Assembly: GCA_050955105.1 (NCBI GenBank)
Contig: JBPBQZ010000018.1
Span: 1-38,387 of the forward strand
Direction: 5' to 3'
DNA: 38,387 nucleotides
Origin: JBPBQZ01 sp050955105
GTDB lineage: Bacteria; Pseudomonadota; Gammaproteobacteria; Burkholderiales; Burkholderiaceae
Position 1 is the first letter of the stretch. Every line of letters starts with the position of its first letter. The notes under the pieces were generated by a model. That model did no database searches. It was given only the letters and a program-made list of their open reading frames with translations, and had not been told where the DNA came from. A program made the position numbers and the translations under genes. Positions 17,536 to 25,169 of this stretch are shown here, one piece after another.

Positions 17536-17730
17536 GCGCCGAGCGTACCCGCGCCATGCGCGCGCGAGCACGCCTCGATCTATGTACCCGCAGCCGCGAC
17601 AGACCCCGATCGTTGAGACATTTCCCGCTGGCGCGGAACATGGGCACCACTGACCGCAACCACTCACATTGCAGCGTCAGGTCAGGGATGCCCAGCCCCG
17701 TGCTACAGGCGTTCCGGACAGCGCAATACA

Positions 17731-17758
17731 TGTCCTCTCCTCGGCGTTGGAGGGGACA
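17731..17758. promoter_or_regulatory. Inverted repeat in the P-O divergent region
   Basis: TGTCCTCTCC (17731-17740) and GGAGGGGACA (17749-17758) are complementary at 9 of 10 positions, around an 8-base centre. It lies 41 bp before gene O, in the divergent region where a P2-type late promoter and its activator site belong. It could be an activator site or a leader hairpin. P2 Ogr sites have a different spacing, so the assignment is only inferred. Confidence 0.4.
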
Positions 17759-17798
17759 GAGAGCGTAAGTCCAGTCACCGCTTATCAACATCAGGCCC

Positions 17799-18644
17799 AT
17801 GGCGAATAAAACGAAGTTTTTCCGCGTCGCGACCGAAGGGGCGACGACCGATGGCCGCACCATCGAGCGCGTCCAAATCGAGCAGATGGCCGCGCAGTAC
17901 GACCCTGCCATCTACGGCGCCCGCGTCAACCTTGAGCACTTCCGCGGCATCATGCCCGACGGCCCATTCCGCGCCTATGGCGACGTGCTCGCGCTGGAAG
18001 CCCGCGACGTCGAAAACGGCAAGCGCGCCCTCTTCGCGCAAATCGAGCCGACCAAAGACCTGGTCGCGATGACCACCGCCAAGCAGAAGATCTACACGTC
18101 GATCGAAATCGACCCGTCTTTCGCCGATACGAAACAGGCTTATCTGGTCGGACTCGCGGTCACCGATAGTCCGGCGAGCCTTGGTACCGAAGTGTTGACC
18201 TTCGCCGCGCGAAACCCGGCCGCCTCTCCGTTCGCGGCGCGCAAGCAATCCGCACGCAATCTTTTCTCGGAAACAGTCGAGGCGACGATTGAACTGGACA
18301 CCCCGTCGACGCCAAACAAAGACGGCGTCTCACTATTGGCGCGAGTCGCCGACGTGCTCGGCCTCGTGAAAAAGAAAACCGCCGACGACGACACCCGTTT
18401 CGCCGACATGACGCTCGCCGTCGAAGCGCTGGCCACGCACGGCGCAAAGCAAGTCGCCGCTCTCGAAGCCGTCACCGAAGAAAGCGCCCGGCAGGCGGAG
18501 GTGCTCGCCAAGTTGACGTCGCAGCTGGATGCGTCGGACGCCGCGTTTAAAGAGCTCCACCAGCAACTCTCCGCCACCGGCAACGGCTACCCGTCACGAC
18601 CGCTGGCCACTGGCGGCAACGGCGGCCTCGCCACCGACTGCTGA
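17799..18644 (+). CDS. O: Capsid scaffolding protease (P2 gpO-like)
   Basis: A 281-residue internal scaffold and maturation protease. The N-terminal part matches gpO (FFRVATEGATTDGRTIERVQ, then VNLEHFRGIMPDGPFRAYGDV). Likely triad residues are D18, H47 and S101 (IYTSIEI), by comparison with the P2 D19/H48/S107 triad; this is my inference. The C-terminal half is a helical scaffold rich in Ala, Glu and Gln. It starts the rightward head operon. Confidence 0.93.
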   Translation: MANKTKFFRVATEGATTDGRTIERVQIEQMAAQYDPAIYGARVNLEHFRGIMPDGPFRAYGDVLALEARDVENGKRALFAQIEPTKDLVAMTTAKQKIYTSIEIDPSFADTKQAYLVGLAVTDSPASLGTEVLTFAARNPAASPFAARKQSARNLFSETVEATIELDTPSTPNKDGVSLLARVADVLGLVKKKTADDDTRFADMTLAVEALATHGAKQVAALEAVTEESARQAEVLAKLTSQLDASDAAFKELHQQLSATGNGYPSRPLATGGNGGLATDC

Positions 18645-18678
18645 ACGGCCAACTTCCCAACGACACGGAGACCACCTC

Positions 18679-19686
18679 ATGCAGAACAAGACTCGCGAAC
18701 TATTCGCTGCATATCTGACGCAGCTTCAGCAACTCAACGGGGTAGCCGACGCCACGCGTAAATTCACCATCGCGCCGTCGATCCAGCAGACGCTGGAAAA
18801 CAAGATCCAGGAGTCGAGCGCCTTTCTCTCCAGCATTAATGTGATGCCCGTATCCGAGCAGGAAGGCGAGAAGCTTGGCCTGGGCATCGGTGGTCCGATC
18901 GCCAGCACCACCGACACGCGCACCAAGGATCGCGCGACCGCGGACCCGACCGCCATCGACAGCAATGCCTACCGCTGCGAGCAGACCAATTTCGATACGC
19001 ACATCACTTACGCCAAGCTCGACGCGTGGGCCAAATTTCCCAATTTCCAGACGCGCATCCGCGACGCCATCATCCAGCGCTGTGCGCTCGATCGCATCAT
19101 GGTCGGCTTCAACGGTCGACAACGAGCCGCCACCTCCGACAAGGCGAAGTACCCGCTCCTGCAGGATGTCAACATCGGCTGGCTCCAGCATTATCGAGAT
19201 GAGGCACCGCAACGCGTGCTGGGCGACGGCAACGCCATCGGCAAGGTCAGCATCGGCGCCCACGACGCCGACTACGCGAACCTCGATGCGCTCGTTTTCG
19301 ACGCAGTTAGCAACCTGCTCGACGCCTGGTATCAGGAAGACACGCAGCTCGTCGTCATCTGCGGCCGGAAGCTGCTGCACGACAAGTACTTCCCGATCGT
19401 CAACGCCACGCAAGCGCCAACCGAGCGCATCGCCGCCGACCTCGTCGTCAGCCAGAAACGCATCGGCAACCTGCCCGCGGTGCGCGTGCCCGCTTTCCCG
19501 CCCAACGCGCTGATGATCACGCGCCTCGACAACCTATCGATGTACTACCAGGAAGGTGCGCGCCGCCGCACCGTACACGACAACGCCAAGCGCGACCGTA
19601 TCGAAAACTTCGAGTCGAGCAACGACGCCTATGTCGTTGAAGACTTCGGCGCCGGCTGCGTCGTCGAAAACATCGAACTGGCGTGA
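18679..19686 (+). CDS. N: Major capsid protein precursor (P2 gpN-like)
   Basis: A 335-residue HK97-type capsid protein. It has the P2 gpN pattern MQNKTRELFAAYLTQLQQLN, then LENKIQESSAFLSSINVMPV with the usual maturation region near the N-terminus. The core follows, with DKYFPIVN and RIENFESSNDAYVVEDFG at the end. The start at ATG 18679 has GGAG about 9 bases upstream. Length equals that of the P2 protein class. Confidence 0.96.
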   Translation: MQNKTRELFAAYLTQLQQLNGVADATRKFTIAPSIQQTLENKIQESSAFLSSINVMPVSEQEGEKLGLGIGGPIASTTDTRTKDRATADPTAIDSNAYRCEQTNFDTHITYAKLDAWAKFPNFQTRIRDAIIQRCALDRIMVGFNGRQRAATSDKAKYPLLQDVNIGWLQHYRDEAPQRVLGDGNAIGKVSIGAHDADYANLDALVFDAVSNLLDAWYQEDTQLVVICGRKLLHDKYFPIVNATQAPTERIAADLVVSQKRIGNLPAVRVPAFPPNALMITRLDNLSMYYQEGARRRTVHDNAKRDRIENFESSNDAYVVEDFGAGCVVENIELA

Positions 19687-19688
19687 GC

Positions 19689-20450
19689 ATGAAGAGCCCT
19701 GCCTTAAGCCACTTCGAGCGCGTGAGTGCCGCTAAATCGTCCGCCACGGCCGGACCCGGCGAAACGCTGGCCGGCGCCAGCCGCTACGAACTGATGCTCG
19801 CCAAGCTAGCGACCGACCGCCGCCGCCTGAAGTCGATCCAGTCGGTCAAACAAAAGATTACCGTGAAAGCCGAACTGCTGCCCGAATACGCCGAGTACGT
19901 CGCCGGTGCGTTGCAAGGCGGGCGCGGCGCGCAAGACGACGTGCTCGTCACGATCATGGTCTGGCGCATCGATGCGGGCGACTACGCGGGTGCGCTCGCG
20001 ATCGCTGATTACGCGCTGTCGCACCGCTTGACGCTGCCTGACCAATACGAGCGCTCGATGGCGACAGTCATCGCCGAAGAGTTTGCCGAAGCTGCGCTGG
20101 CGGCCTGTGCGGCCGGCAATGCATTCCCGGCCGAGCAGCTCGAACGGGTTGCGGAATTGACCAGCACGGCCGACATGCACGACCAGGTGCGCGCCAAGCT
20201 GCACAAGGCGCTCGCCTATGCAGCGCAGGAAACGCGGCCCGCCGACGCCCTCGCCCACTTGCGCAGCGCATTGGCGCTGAACGAACGCGTCGGCGTGAAA
20301 AAGGACATCGACCGACTGGAAAAGCTGCTCGCACGCAATGAACAAAGCGACGAAGCGCCTGGCCTTCGCGTGGACCTCGAGCGATCGCCGAAGACCGACG
20401 CCCCTTCCGCACTGGACACCGCCGACAGCCAAGACGCTGCCGGCCAATAA
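19689..20450 (+). CDS. M: Terminase small subunit (P2 gpM-like)
   Basis: About 253 residues; it pairs with gpP to recognise and cut cos. Family features include MLAKLATDRRRLKSIQSVKQK and DDVLVTIMVWRIDAGDYAGAL. A GTG at 19683 overlapping the N stop is an alternative start, giving two more residues. It is translationally close to N (3-bp gap or overlap). Confidence 0.93.
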   Translation: MKSPALSHFERVSAAKSSATAGPGETLAGASRYELMLAKLATDRRRLKSIQSVKQKITVKAELLPEYAEYVAGALQGGRGAQDDVLVTIMVWRIDAGDYAGALAIADYALSHRLTLPDQYERSMATVIAEEFAEAALAACAAGNAFPAEQLERVAELTSTADMHDQVRAKLHKALAYAAQETRPADALAHLRSALALNERVGVKKDIDRLEKLLARNEQSDEAPGLRVDLERSPKTDAPSALDTADSQDAAGQ

Positions 20451-20551
20451 AGAGCCCCTCCGGCATGGCGGCGCCGGCGGACGATCGCAAGACTTGATCG
20501 AAACGCGATCCGATGCCGGCTCACCGCCATCTACTTGATAGGAAGCACCGT

Positions 20552-21139
20552 ATGAACAGCTTTCTCGCGATCGCTGAAATAGGTCAGCCGCTGGCGTCAG
20601 GACCAGGACCAGGCACGGGCACGGGCGCGGGCACGGGCAGCACCAGTAACGCCACTGGCACTGGCACTGGCACTGGCAACGGCACCGGCACCGGCACCGG
20701 CACAGCACCCCCCTCGGTAATAACCAACGACAACTGGTTCCCCGACATCGATCTAGGCGCCCTGCGCGCGGCGATGCGGCTCGACGGCACCGTCACACAA
20801 GAGCGCCTGCGCGACGCGGTGCTGGACGCCATCGCCAGCGTCAACACCGAGCTACGCGCCTGGCAGGCGGCCTGCGTAACAGCCGGCCACCGAAACCTAG
20901 CCGCAGTCCCCGCACCGCAAATCGGCGGCGAAAGCATCCAACTCGCCCGCTACCGCCGCGCCATCTACAACCTCGCCCACGCCGACCTCACCGAGCGCTA
21001 CCGCGACTTCGACGCCACCCAATCCGGTATGCAGAAAGCAGACGCCCTCGACCCAACCATCTCCGAAGCGCGCCGCAACGTGCGCTGGGCCCTCAACGAC
21101 ATGCGCGGCCTGCCGCGCTCAACCATCGAGTTGATCTGA
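20552..21139 (+). CDS. L: Head completion protein with Gly-Thr repeat insert (P2 gpL-like)
   Basis: A 195-residue head completion/stabilisation protein that binds the portal side of filled heads. The conserved body runs from WFPDIDLGALRAAMRLDG to ALNDMRGLPRSTIELI. Between the short N-terminus (MNSFLAIAEIG) and this body is a run of about 35 residues made almost only of Gly, Thr and Pro. It is encoded by GGCACN hexamers and is absent from standard gpL. The start has AGGAAG seven bases upstream. It overlaps X by one base. Confidence 0.9.
   Translation: MNSFLAIAEIGQPLASGPGPGTGTGAGTGSTSNATGTGTGTGNGTGTGTGTAPPSVITNDNWFPDIDLGALRAAMRLDGTVTQERLRDAVLDAIASVNTELRAWQAACVTAGHRNLAAVPAPQIGGESIQLARYRRAIYNLAHADLTERYRDFDATQSGMQKADALDPTISEARRNVRWALNDMRGLPRSTIELI
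20600..20705 (+). repeat. GGCACN hexanucleotide repeat inside L
   Basis: Imperfect tandem GGCACG, GGCACT and GGCACC units encode a Gly-Thr tract. Because the unit is six bases, gain or loss of units by slippage keeps the frame, so the tract length may vary between strains. Confidence 0.8.
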
Positions 21140-21345
21140 TGATCGCCCTCGCACAACAAGGCGACACCGTCGACGCCCTCTGCTGGCGCCATTACGGGCG
21201 CACCGACGGCACCGTCGAAGCGGTGCTCGAAGCCAACGCCGGCCTCGCCGACCTTGGCGTCATCCTGCCGCTCGGCACCCCCGTATTTCTGCCTGATCTG
21301 GCCAGCGTCAACACCGCCGCGCCCCTGCTGCAACTGTTCGACTGA
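21139..21345 (+). CDS. X: Tail protein X (P2 gpX-like, LysM-type)
   Basis: A 68-residue tail protein with a LysM-like pattern: GDTVDALCWRHYGRTDGTVEAVLEANAGLADLG. In P2 it is an essential small tail component that may contact peptidoglycan. Its ATG shares a base with the L stop. Confidence 0.93.
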   Translation: MIALAQQGDTVDALCWRHYGRTDGTVEAVLEANAGLADLGVILPLGTPVFLPDLASVNTAAPLLQLFD

Positions 21346-21360
21346 ACACCGGAGATAGAC

Positions 21361-21702
21361 GTGGCAGAACCGAACCTCACCACCCTCTCGCTCTCGGCCA
21401 GCATCGGGCTGCTGAGCCTAACGCCGGGCATCGACGGCGACGCCTTGATCGGCGCCTTCACGGGCGCGGCGCTCGTCGTCGTCACCTCCAACAACCTCGG
21501 GGTATTCAAACGGCTTGCGTACATGTGCATTTCTCTGGTTATGGGATATCTCGCCGCGCCTGAAATCGTCAGCGCGACACCCATTCGATCCGCCTCCGTC
21601 GCAGGCTTTTTCGCGGCCGCTTTGGTCATCACCGTAACCCTGCAGCTGATCGAACGCGTGAAGACCTTCGACCTGAATGCCATCTTCAAAAAGAGAAGCT
21701 AG
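21361..21702 (+). CDS. Phage membrane protein, putative holin 1
   Basis: A 113-residue protein with three likely membrane helices (around GDALIGAFTGAALVVV, LAYMCISLVMGYLAAP and SVAGFFAAALVITVTLQL) and a basic end. GTG start with GGAGA upstream. Position in front of the endolysin, together with the next gene, points to a lysis role as holin or antiholin. Confidence 0.75.
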   Translation: MAEPNLTTLSLSASIGLLSLTPGIDGDALIGAFTGAALVVVTSNNLGVFKRLAYMCISLVMGYLAAPEIVSATPIRSASVAGFFAAALVITVTLQLIERVKTFDLNAIFKKRS

Positions 21703-21705
21703 ACC

Positions 21706-21972
21706 GTGCCCTGCCCCTTTTCATTGATCGCCATCGCGGCCTACCTGGCCGTCGTCGCACGCGTGCTGGCTTACCGCCGTCACGGCGCGCGGCACCGTCA
21801 CCATGTGTCGTGGACCGCTTGGGCGTTGTTGGTCGTTGCCGGCGGCTCGGCCATCGAATTGATGCTCGATGCGAAAGCAGTCGGCCCGTTCGAAGCGGGC
21901 ACCGCGATTTTCATCGCCCTCTTCGTCATCCTCACGCGCGGCGATGTCGCGCGGCTACTGCGGCGCGATTGA
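21706..21972 (+). CDS. Phage holin-like membrane protein 2
   Basis: An 88-residue protein with three hydrophobic helices separated by a His/Arg-rich loop (YRRHGARHRHH). It resembles the small holin family next to P2-like endolysins. GTG start three bases after the previous gene, and two bases before the endolysin start. It would make the membrane lesion that releases the endolysin. Confidence 0.75.
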   Translation: MPCPFSLIAIAAYLAVVARVLAYRRHGARHRHHVSWTAWALLVVAGGSAIELMLDAKAVGPFEAGTAIFIALFVILTRGDVARLLRRD

Positions 21973-21974
21973 CC

Positions 21975-22781
21975 ATGGACACGCATCGCTTCGGTGACCA
22001 AGGAGACGACATCGGCCTGCTCCAGCGACGCCTTGAAAAGGCCGGCTGCCAGGTCGCGGCATCGCACATCTACGACGCAGCGACGGAAGCGGCCGTGATG
22101 CAGCTCCAGCAGAAATACGGACTCGTCGTCGACGGCATCGCCGGGCCGAAAACGCTGAACGCGCTTGCGGCCGGTCGGCGGCATCCAAAGCATTTAACCG
22201 ACGCGGATCTCGCCTGGGCAGCGGACGTGCTGAACGTCCCGCTCGCGGCAATCCGCGCGGTGAACGAAGTCGAATCGCGCGGGTGTGGATTCCTACCCGA
22301 CGGCCGGCCGGTGATCCTGTTCGAACGCCACATCTTCTGGCGCCAGCTCAAGCACCACGGTGTCGATCCGCAGCCCATCGCTCAAGCGCTACCCGACATC
22401 GTGTCGCAGCGGCCCGGCAAATACCTGGGCGGCGCCGCGGAATACATGCGCCTGGCCTCGGCCGAACACTTCCATGCTGGCGCCGCCTACGAATCGGCAA
22501 GCTGGGGCGCGTTCCAAATAATGGGATGCCACTGGTCGGCCCTCGGATATTCGAGCGTCGACCACTTCGTCGCCTGCATGGAAAACAGCGAAAGCGATCA
22601 GCTCGAAGCCTTCGTGCGCTTCGTCACGGCCGACGCCGCCTTGCTTGCCGCGATGCGTTCGCGGCGCTGGACGCAAGTTGCGAAGTTGTACAACGGACCG
22701 AACTACGCGCGCCATTTATACGACGTGAAGCTTGCGCGAGCTTATTTGAGATACGCAGATGCCGACCGGGTCGCTGCATGA
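21975..22781 (+). CDS. Endolysin: peptidoglycan-binding plus N-acetylmuramidase
   Basis: A 268-residue lysis enzyme. Residues 1-65 are a PG_binding_1 domain (GDQGDDIGLLQRRLEKAG and YGLVVDGIAGPKTLNAL). Residues 85-265 match the N-acetylmuramidase domain once called DUF3380, with the likely catalytic glutamate in the VNEVESRG region (E98 or E100) and the typical PVILFERHIFW. It has no signal peptide, so it needs a holin. Confidence 0.92.
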   Translation: MDTHRFGDQGDDIGLLQRRLEKAGCQVAASHIYDAATEAAVMQLQQKYGLVVDGIAGPKTLNALAAGRRHPKHLTDADLAWAADVLNVPLAAIRAVNEVESRGCGFLPDGRPVILFERHIFWRQLKHHGVDPQPIAQALPDIVSQRPGKYLGGAAEYMRLASAEHFHAGAAYESASWGAFQIMGCHWSALGYSSVDHFVACMENSESDQLEAFVRFVTADAALLAAMRSRRWTQVAKLYNGPNYARHLYDVKLARAYLRYADADRVAA

Positions 22782-22815
22782 AGTCGATCACCGCACAGTT
22801 GCCGGCGACGGCCGC

Positions 22816-23250
22816 ATGATCTCGGCCGCCGTGAAGATGTTCGCAGGCGCCTTGGCGCTACTCCTGCTCACAGGCGGAACGCTCTACGTGCGGCATCTGC
22901 GAACAGCCCTTGCCGACGCGCAGAACCAAGCCGGCACCGCCGCACGCGGCAACCGCGAACGTGACGAAACGATACGGCGCCTGCGTGACGACGCGACTGA
23001 CAAGGCGCGCCAACAAGCCGAACTCGATACCAATCGCAAAAACATCGCGACCCAGCTCACGCACATCCAACACAAGAATCGGAAGCTCATCGATGAGAAC
23101 CCCATCGCCCATTCATGGGCTCTGGACACTCTGCCTGCTGACGTTATCCGCATGCAGTCAAACCCGGCCCTTACCGGCGCCGGTGATTACCTTGCACGAA
23201 TGCCAGAAGGTAACGCCCTGCATCTTTCCACCGCTGCACCCGCGCACTAA
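22816..23250 (+). CDS. Rz-like inner-membrane spanin
   Basis: About 144 residues. A single N-terminal membrane helix (MFAGALALLLLTGGTLYV) is followed by a long charged coiled-coil periplasmic part. This is the i-spanin that, with Rz1, fuses inner and outer membranes during lysis. I start it at ATG 22816; an upstream ATG at 22759 overlaps the endolysin end and lacks the right start. The Rz1 gene is embedded in its 3' half. Confidence 0.85.
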   Translation: MISAAVKMFAGALALLLLTGGTLYVRHLRTALADAQNQAGTAARGNRERDETIRRLRDDATDKARQQAELDTNRKNIATQLTHIQHKNRKLIDENPIAHSWALDTLPADVIRMQSNPALTGAGDYLARMPEGNALHLSTAAPAH

Positions 23251-23359
23251 TGGCGAACTAGACGAAGCGCTACACGTCGCAAAAGCGGCCTGGGCCACGT
23301 GCGCCGCGCAAGTAGACATGATCGCCGATTGCCAAACCAAAGGACCTCCCAATGATTAA
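23093..23359 (+). CDS. Rz1-like outer-membrane spanin lipoprotein
   Basis: An 88-residue lipoprotein encoded in another frame within Rz and extending past it. The signal peptide ends in the lipobox LSAC with C21 as the lipidated residue, followed by a proline-containing segment (RPLPAPVITL). It pairs with Rz. Its stop overlaps the start of R by eight bases. Confidence 0.85.
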   Translation: MRTPSPIHGLWTLCLLTLSACSQTRPLPAPVITLHECQKVTPCIFPPLHPRTNGELDEALHVAKAAWATCAAQVDMIADCQTKGPPND

Positions 23360-23771
23360 ACCAGCGCTGCTCCGCGCCGCCCTCGTCGCCGCCATTCCAT
23401 CGCTCGCCACGGATCCCGACAAGCTCACCGTGTTCATCGATCAAGGCTCGATCGTGGCCAGCGGCACGCCTTCGGCGTCGTTCGAATATCGATACGTCGT
23501 CAACGCCCTGGCGCTCGATTTCAGCGGTGACTCCGATCTCGTCATGCTGGCGCTGATCGAGTGGGCACGCTCGCACCAGCCAGACCTACTGTCTGGCACA
23601 GGCGACGACGACACCGGCATCTGTTTCGAAGTCGACATTCTCAATAACGCCACGGTCGATCTATCGATCACGATGCAGTTGAGCGAAAGCGTGGTGGTCT
23701 CAACCGACGCAAACGGCCAACACACGCTCACGCACGTCAACGATGCGACCGACGCATGGACGGCGCCCTGA
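23352..23771 (+). CDS. R: Tail completion protein (P2 gpR-like)
   Basis: A 139-residue protein with the gpR start MIKPALLRAALVAAIPSLA and the segment ASFEYRYVVNALALDFSGD. It acts with gpS in finishing the tail end that joins the head. Its TGA overlaps the S start (TGATG). Confidence 0.92.
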   Translation: MIKPALLRAALVAAIPSLATDPDKLTVFIDQGSIVASGTPSASFEYRYVVNALALDFSGDSDLVMLALIEWARSHQPDLLSGTGDDDTGICFEVDILNNATVDLSITMQLSESVVVSTDANGQHTLTHVNDATDAWTAP

Positions 23772-24271
23772 TGGACGAGTTGGAAGCGGTCGAAGCGTGG
23801 GCTGGCGGTCTGCTCGCCAAGCTTGCGCCGACAGGGCGTCGGAAGGTTTTCCTGGACGTCGCGCGCACGCTGCGGCGCAGCCAACAAACGCGCATCGCCG
23901 CGCAACGCAATCCCGATGGCAGCACTTATGTGCCGCGCCGGCCACGCGCGGTCAGACACGGCACGCGGGGGCGCGGGCGCGGGCGTGGGCGCGGGCGTGG
24001 GCGCGCCAAAGCGGGACGCATCAAGCGCAGAAAAATGTTTGCGAAGCTGCGCACCGCGCGGTTTTTGAAGACGGAGACGAACGGCGCCGGCCTGGCGATC
24101 GGTTTTTCAGGAAGCACCGCCCGCATCGCGCGCGTCCACCAGTTTGGCGAGAGACGGCCCGTGGCGCCGGGCGGCCCGCATTACCAATATCCGCGCCGGG
24201 CGCTACTCGGTTTCACCGGCGCCGACCGCGAAATGATCCGTGACCGGGTGCTCGCACACTTGTTGCCTTAA
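23771..24271 (+). CDS. S: Tail completion protein with RG repeat (P2 gpS-like)
   Basis: A 166-residue gpS-like protein: early MDELEAVEAWAGGLLAKL, later KMFAKLRTARFLK and RIARVHQFGERRPV. In the middle an Arg-Gly dipeptide repeat (about RGRGRGRGRGRGRAK) is encoded by GGGCGC/GGGCGT units, an insert that is not typical of the family. ATG 23771 is chosen for coupling to R; ATG 23756 is an alternative. The phage late operon is interrupted by cargo directly after it. Confidence 0.9.
   Translation: MDELEAVEAWAGGLLAKLAPTGRRKVFLDVARTLRRSQQTRIAAQRNPDGSTYVPRRPRAVRHGTRGRGRGRGRGRGRAKAGRIKRRKMFAKLRTARFLKTETNGAGLAIGFSGSTARIARVHQFGERRPVAPGGPHYQYPRRALLGFTGADREMIRDRVLAHLLP
23968..24006 (+). repeat. GGGCGC/GGGCGT repeat inside S
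   Basis: About six tandem hexamers encode the Arg-Gly run in gpS. Like the repeat in L it is a frame-preserving hexanucleotide tract and may vary in copy number. Confidence 0.75.
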
Positions 24272-24272
24272 T

Positions 24273-24326
24273 TTATGGGGATACATTAATTCATTGCACG
24301 CTGCAATTATTGGGGATACAATAATT
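24273..24326 (+). promoter_or_regulatory. Duplicated GGGGATACA motif before brnT
   Basis: Two similar blocks, TTATGGGGATACATTAATT (24273-24291) and TTATTGGGGATACAATAATT (24307-24326), lie about 35 bp apart between the S stop and the toxin frame. Each contains a -10-like TACAtT/TACAaT. BrnTA operons are autoregulated by BrnA, so these are candidates for operators or promoter parts. The second GGGGA can also serve as ribosome site. Confidence 0.5.
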
Positions 24327-24608
24327 TTCACCAAGATCACCTTTGACCCAGCCAAACGGGACACCGCGCTTGTCGAGCGCCTATTAGCTTTTGAAGATGC
24401 GGTGCATGTCTTCGCTGGCGCAACGCTGGATACGGAAGACGACCGATGCGATTACGGCGAACGGCGCATTGTCTCGGTGGGGTACCTTTTTGGACGCATG
24501 GTAGTCATCGTTTGGACCCCACGTGGCAAAGCGCGCCACATCATCAGCATGAGGAAGGCAAATGACCGCGAGCAAAAACGCTTTGCGCACCGACTTAGCC
24601 AAGCTTGA
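24294..24608 (+). CDS. brnT: BrnT-family toxin (RNase)
   Basis: A BrnT-type ribonuclease toxin. It has the family pattern ITFDPAKRDTALVERLLAFEDAVHVF, then a variant of the D-E-R region (DTEDDRCDYGERRIVSVGYLFGRMVVIVWT) and the end RHIISMRKANDREQKRF. The start is uncertain: no ATG lies in frame near the family N-terminus. TTG 24294 is used here; GTG 24240 is also open. ATA 24321 or ATT 24324 would sit at good spacing from GGGGA and give the usual ~94 residues. It overlaps brnA by 47 bases, toxin first, as in known BrnTA loci. Confidence 0.85.
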   Translation: MHAAIIGDTIIFTKITFDPAKRDTALVERLLAFEDAVHVFAGATLDTEDDRCDYGERRIVSVGYLFGRMVVIVWTPRGKARHIISMRKANDREQKRFAHRLSQA

Positions 24609-24864
24609 CGCAAAAACCGTCGATCAAGCGGACTATGCGGAAATCCCCGAACTCAGCGACGAGTTCTTCGAGCGTGCCGACCAGCATCACAATGGCGTAC
24701 TGGTTAAGCGAGGCCGTGGGCGACCACGTGGCGCAAGCAAGGCGCAGATGAACCTGCGCATCGATCTTGACGTCATCGCCGCATTTAAAGCGCTCGGCGA
24801 AGGCTGGCAAACGCGCATGAACGATGCGCTGCGCGCCTTCGCGAAATCGCATGGGATGCTGTGA
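24562..24864 (+). CDS. brnA: BrnA-family antitoxin
   Basis: A 100-residue ribbon-helix-helix antitoxin that binds BrnT and represses the operon. The family signature is clear: RGRGRPRGASKAQMNLRIDLDVIAAFKALGEG followed by WQTRMNDALRAF (positions about 50-95). ATG 24562 has GAGGAAGG a few bases upstream. It follows and overlaps brnT. Confidence 0.92.
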   Translation: MTASKNALRTDLAKLDAKTVDQADYAEIPELSDEFFERADQHHNGVLVKRGRGRPRGASKAQMNLRIDLDVIAAFKALGEGWQTRMNDALRAFAKSHGML

Positions 24865-25086
24865 CGAGTACTAACCGCCAGAGACCAAGACAATCGAACA
24901 ATAAGGAGCTTTGCAATTGCGCGCCACGCTAAATTCAAACTCGGCTAGACCTCGCCAGTGCATCGACGCGGGTGCCCGCCGCCAATTCCTGTCGCTTTAT
25001 ACGCGTCGGGCAGCGACGGTTAGCGGCAACTGGCCACTGGCCGGAAGCAATTGCCCAAGAATTCCTCTTGAACTATACTAATTCGG
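24865..25086. other. Short intergenic stretch between brnA and the tRNA
   Basis: About 220 bp where rightward brnA and the leftward tRNA pair converge. I see no gene and no strong terminator here. Confidence 0.5.
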
Positions 25087-25169
25087 TGCGCGCGGTGGGA
25101 CTCGAACCCACATGTCTGCCAGGACGGCGGTTTTAAAGACCGCTGCGTTTTCCGTTCCGCCACGCGCGC
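25087..25169 (-). tRNA. Class II tRNA with anticodon UUA (reads UAA), Leu-like
   Basis: On the minus strand 83 bases fold as a full cloverleaf. The acceptor stem GCGCGCG pairs perfectly with CGCGCGC, and the D-arm begins GCGGAACGG. The anticodon stem GCGGT/ACCGC holds the 7-base loop CTTTAAA. The variable arm is 15 bases with a GTC/GAC stem, and the T-arm is GTGGG-TTCGAGT-CCCAC. The discriminator is A. Loop positions 34-36 are TTA, which pairs with stop codon UAA; ordinary tRNA-Leu would have TAA. The long variable arm and A73 suggest leucine (tyrosine possible). CCA is not encoded (ACCG). Confidence 0.8.

Noticed and set aside
17536..17667. Cys-rich extension upstream of P (possible zinc-binding start)
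   Set aside because: It is open by frame only; P2 gpP length and family start fit ATG 17535. Kept in mind because of the CxxC-like pattern.
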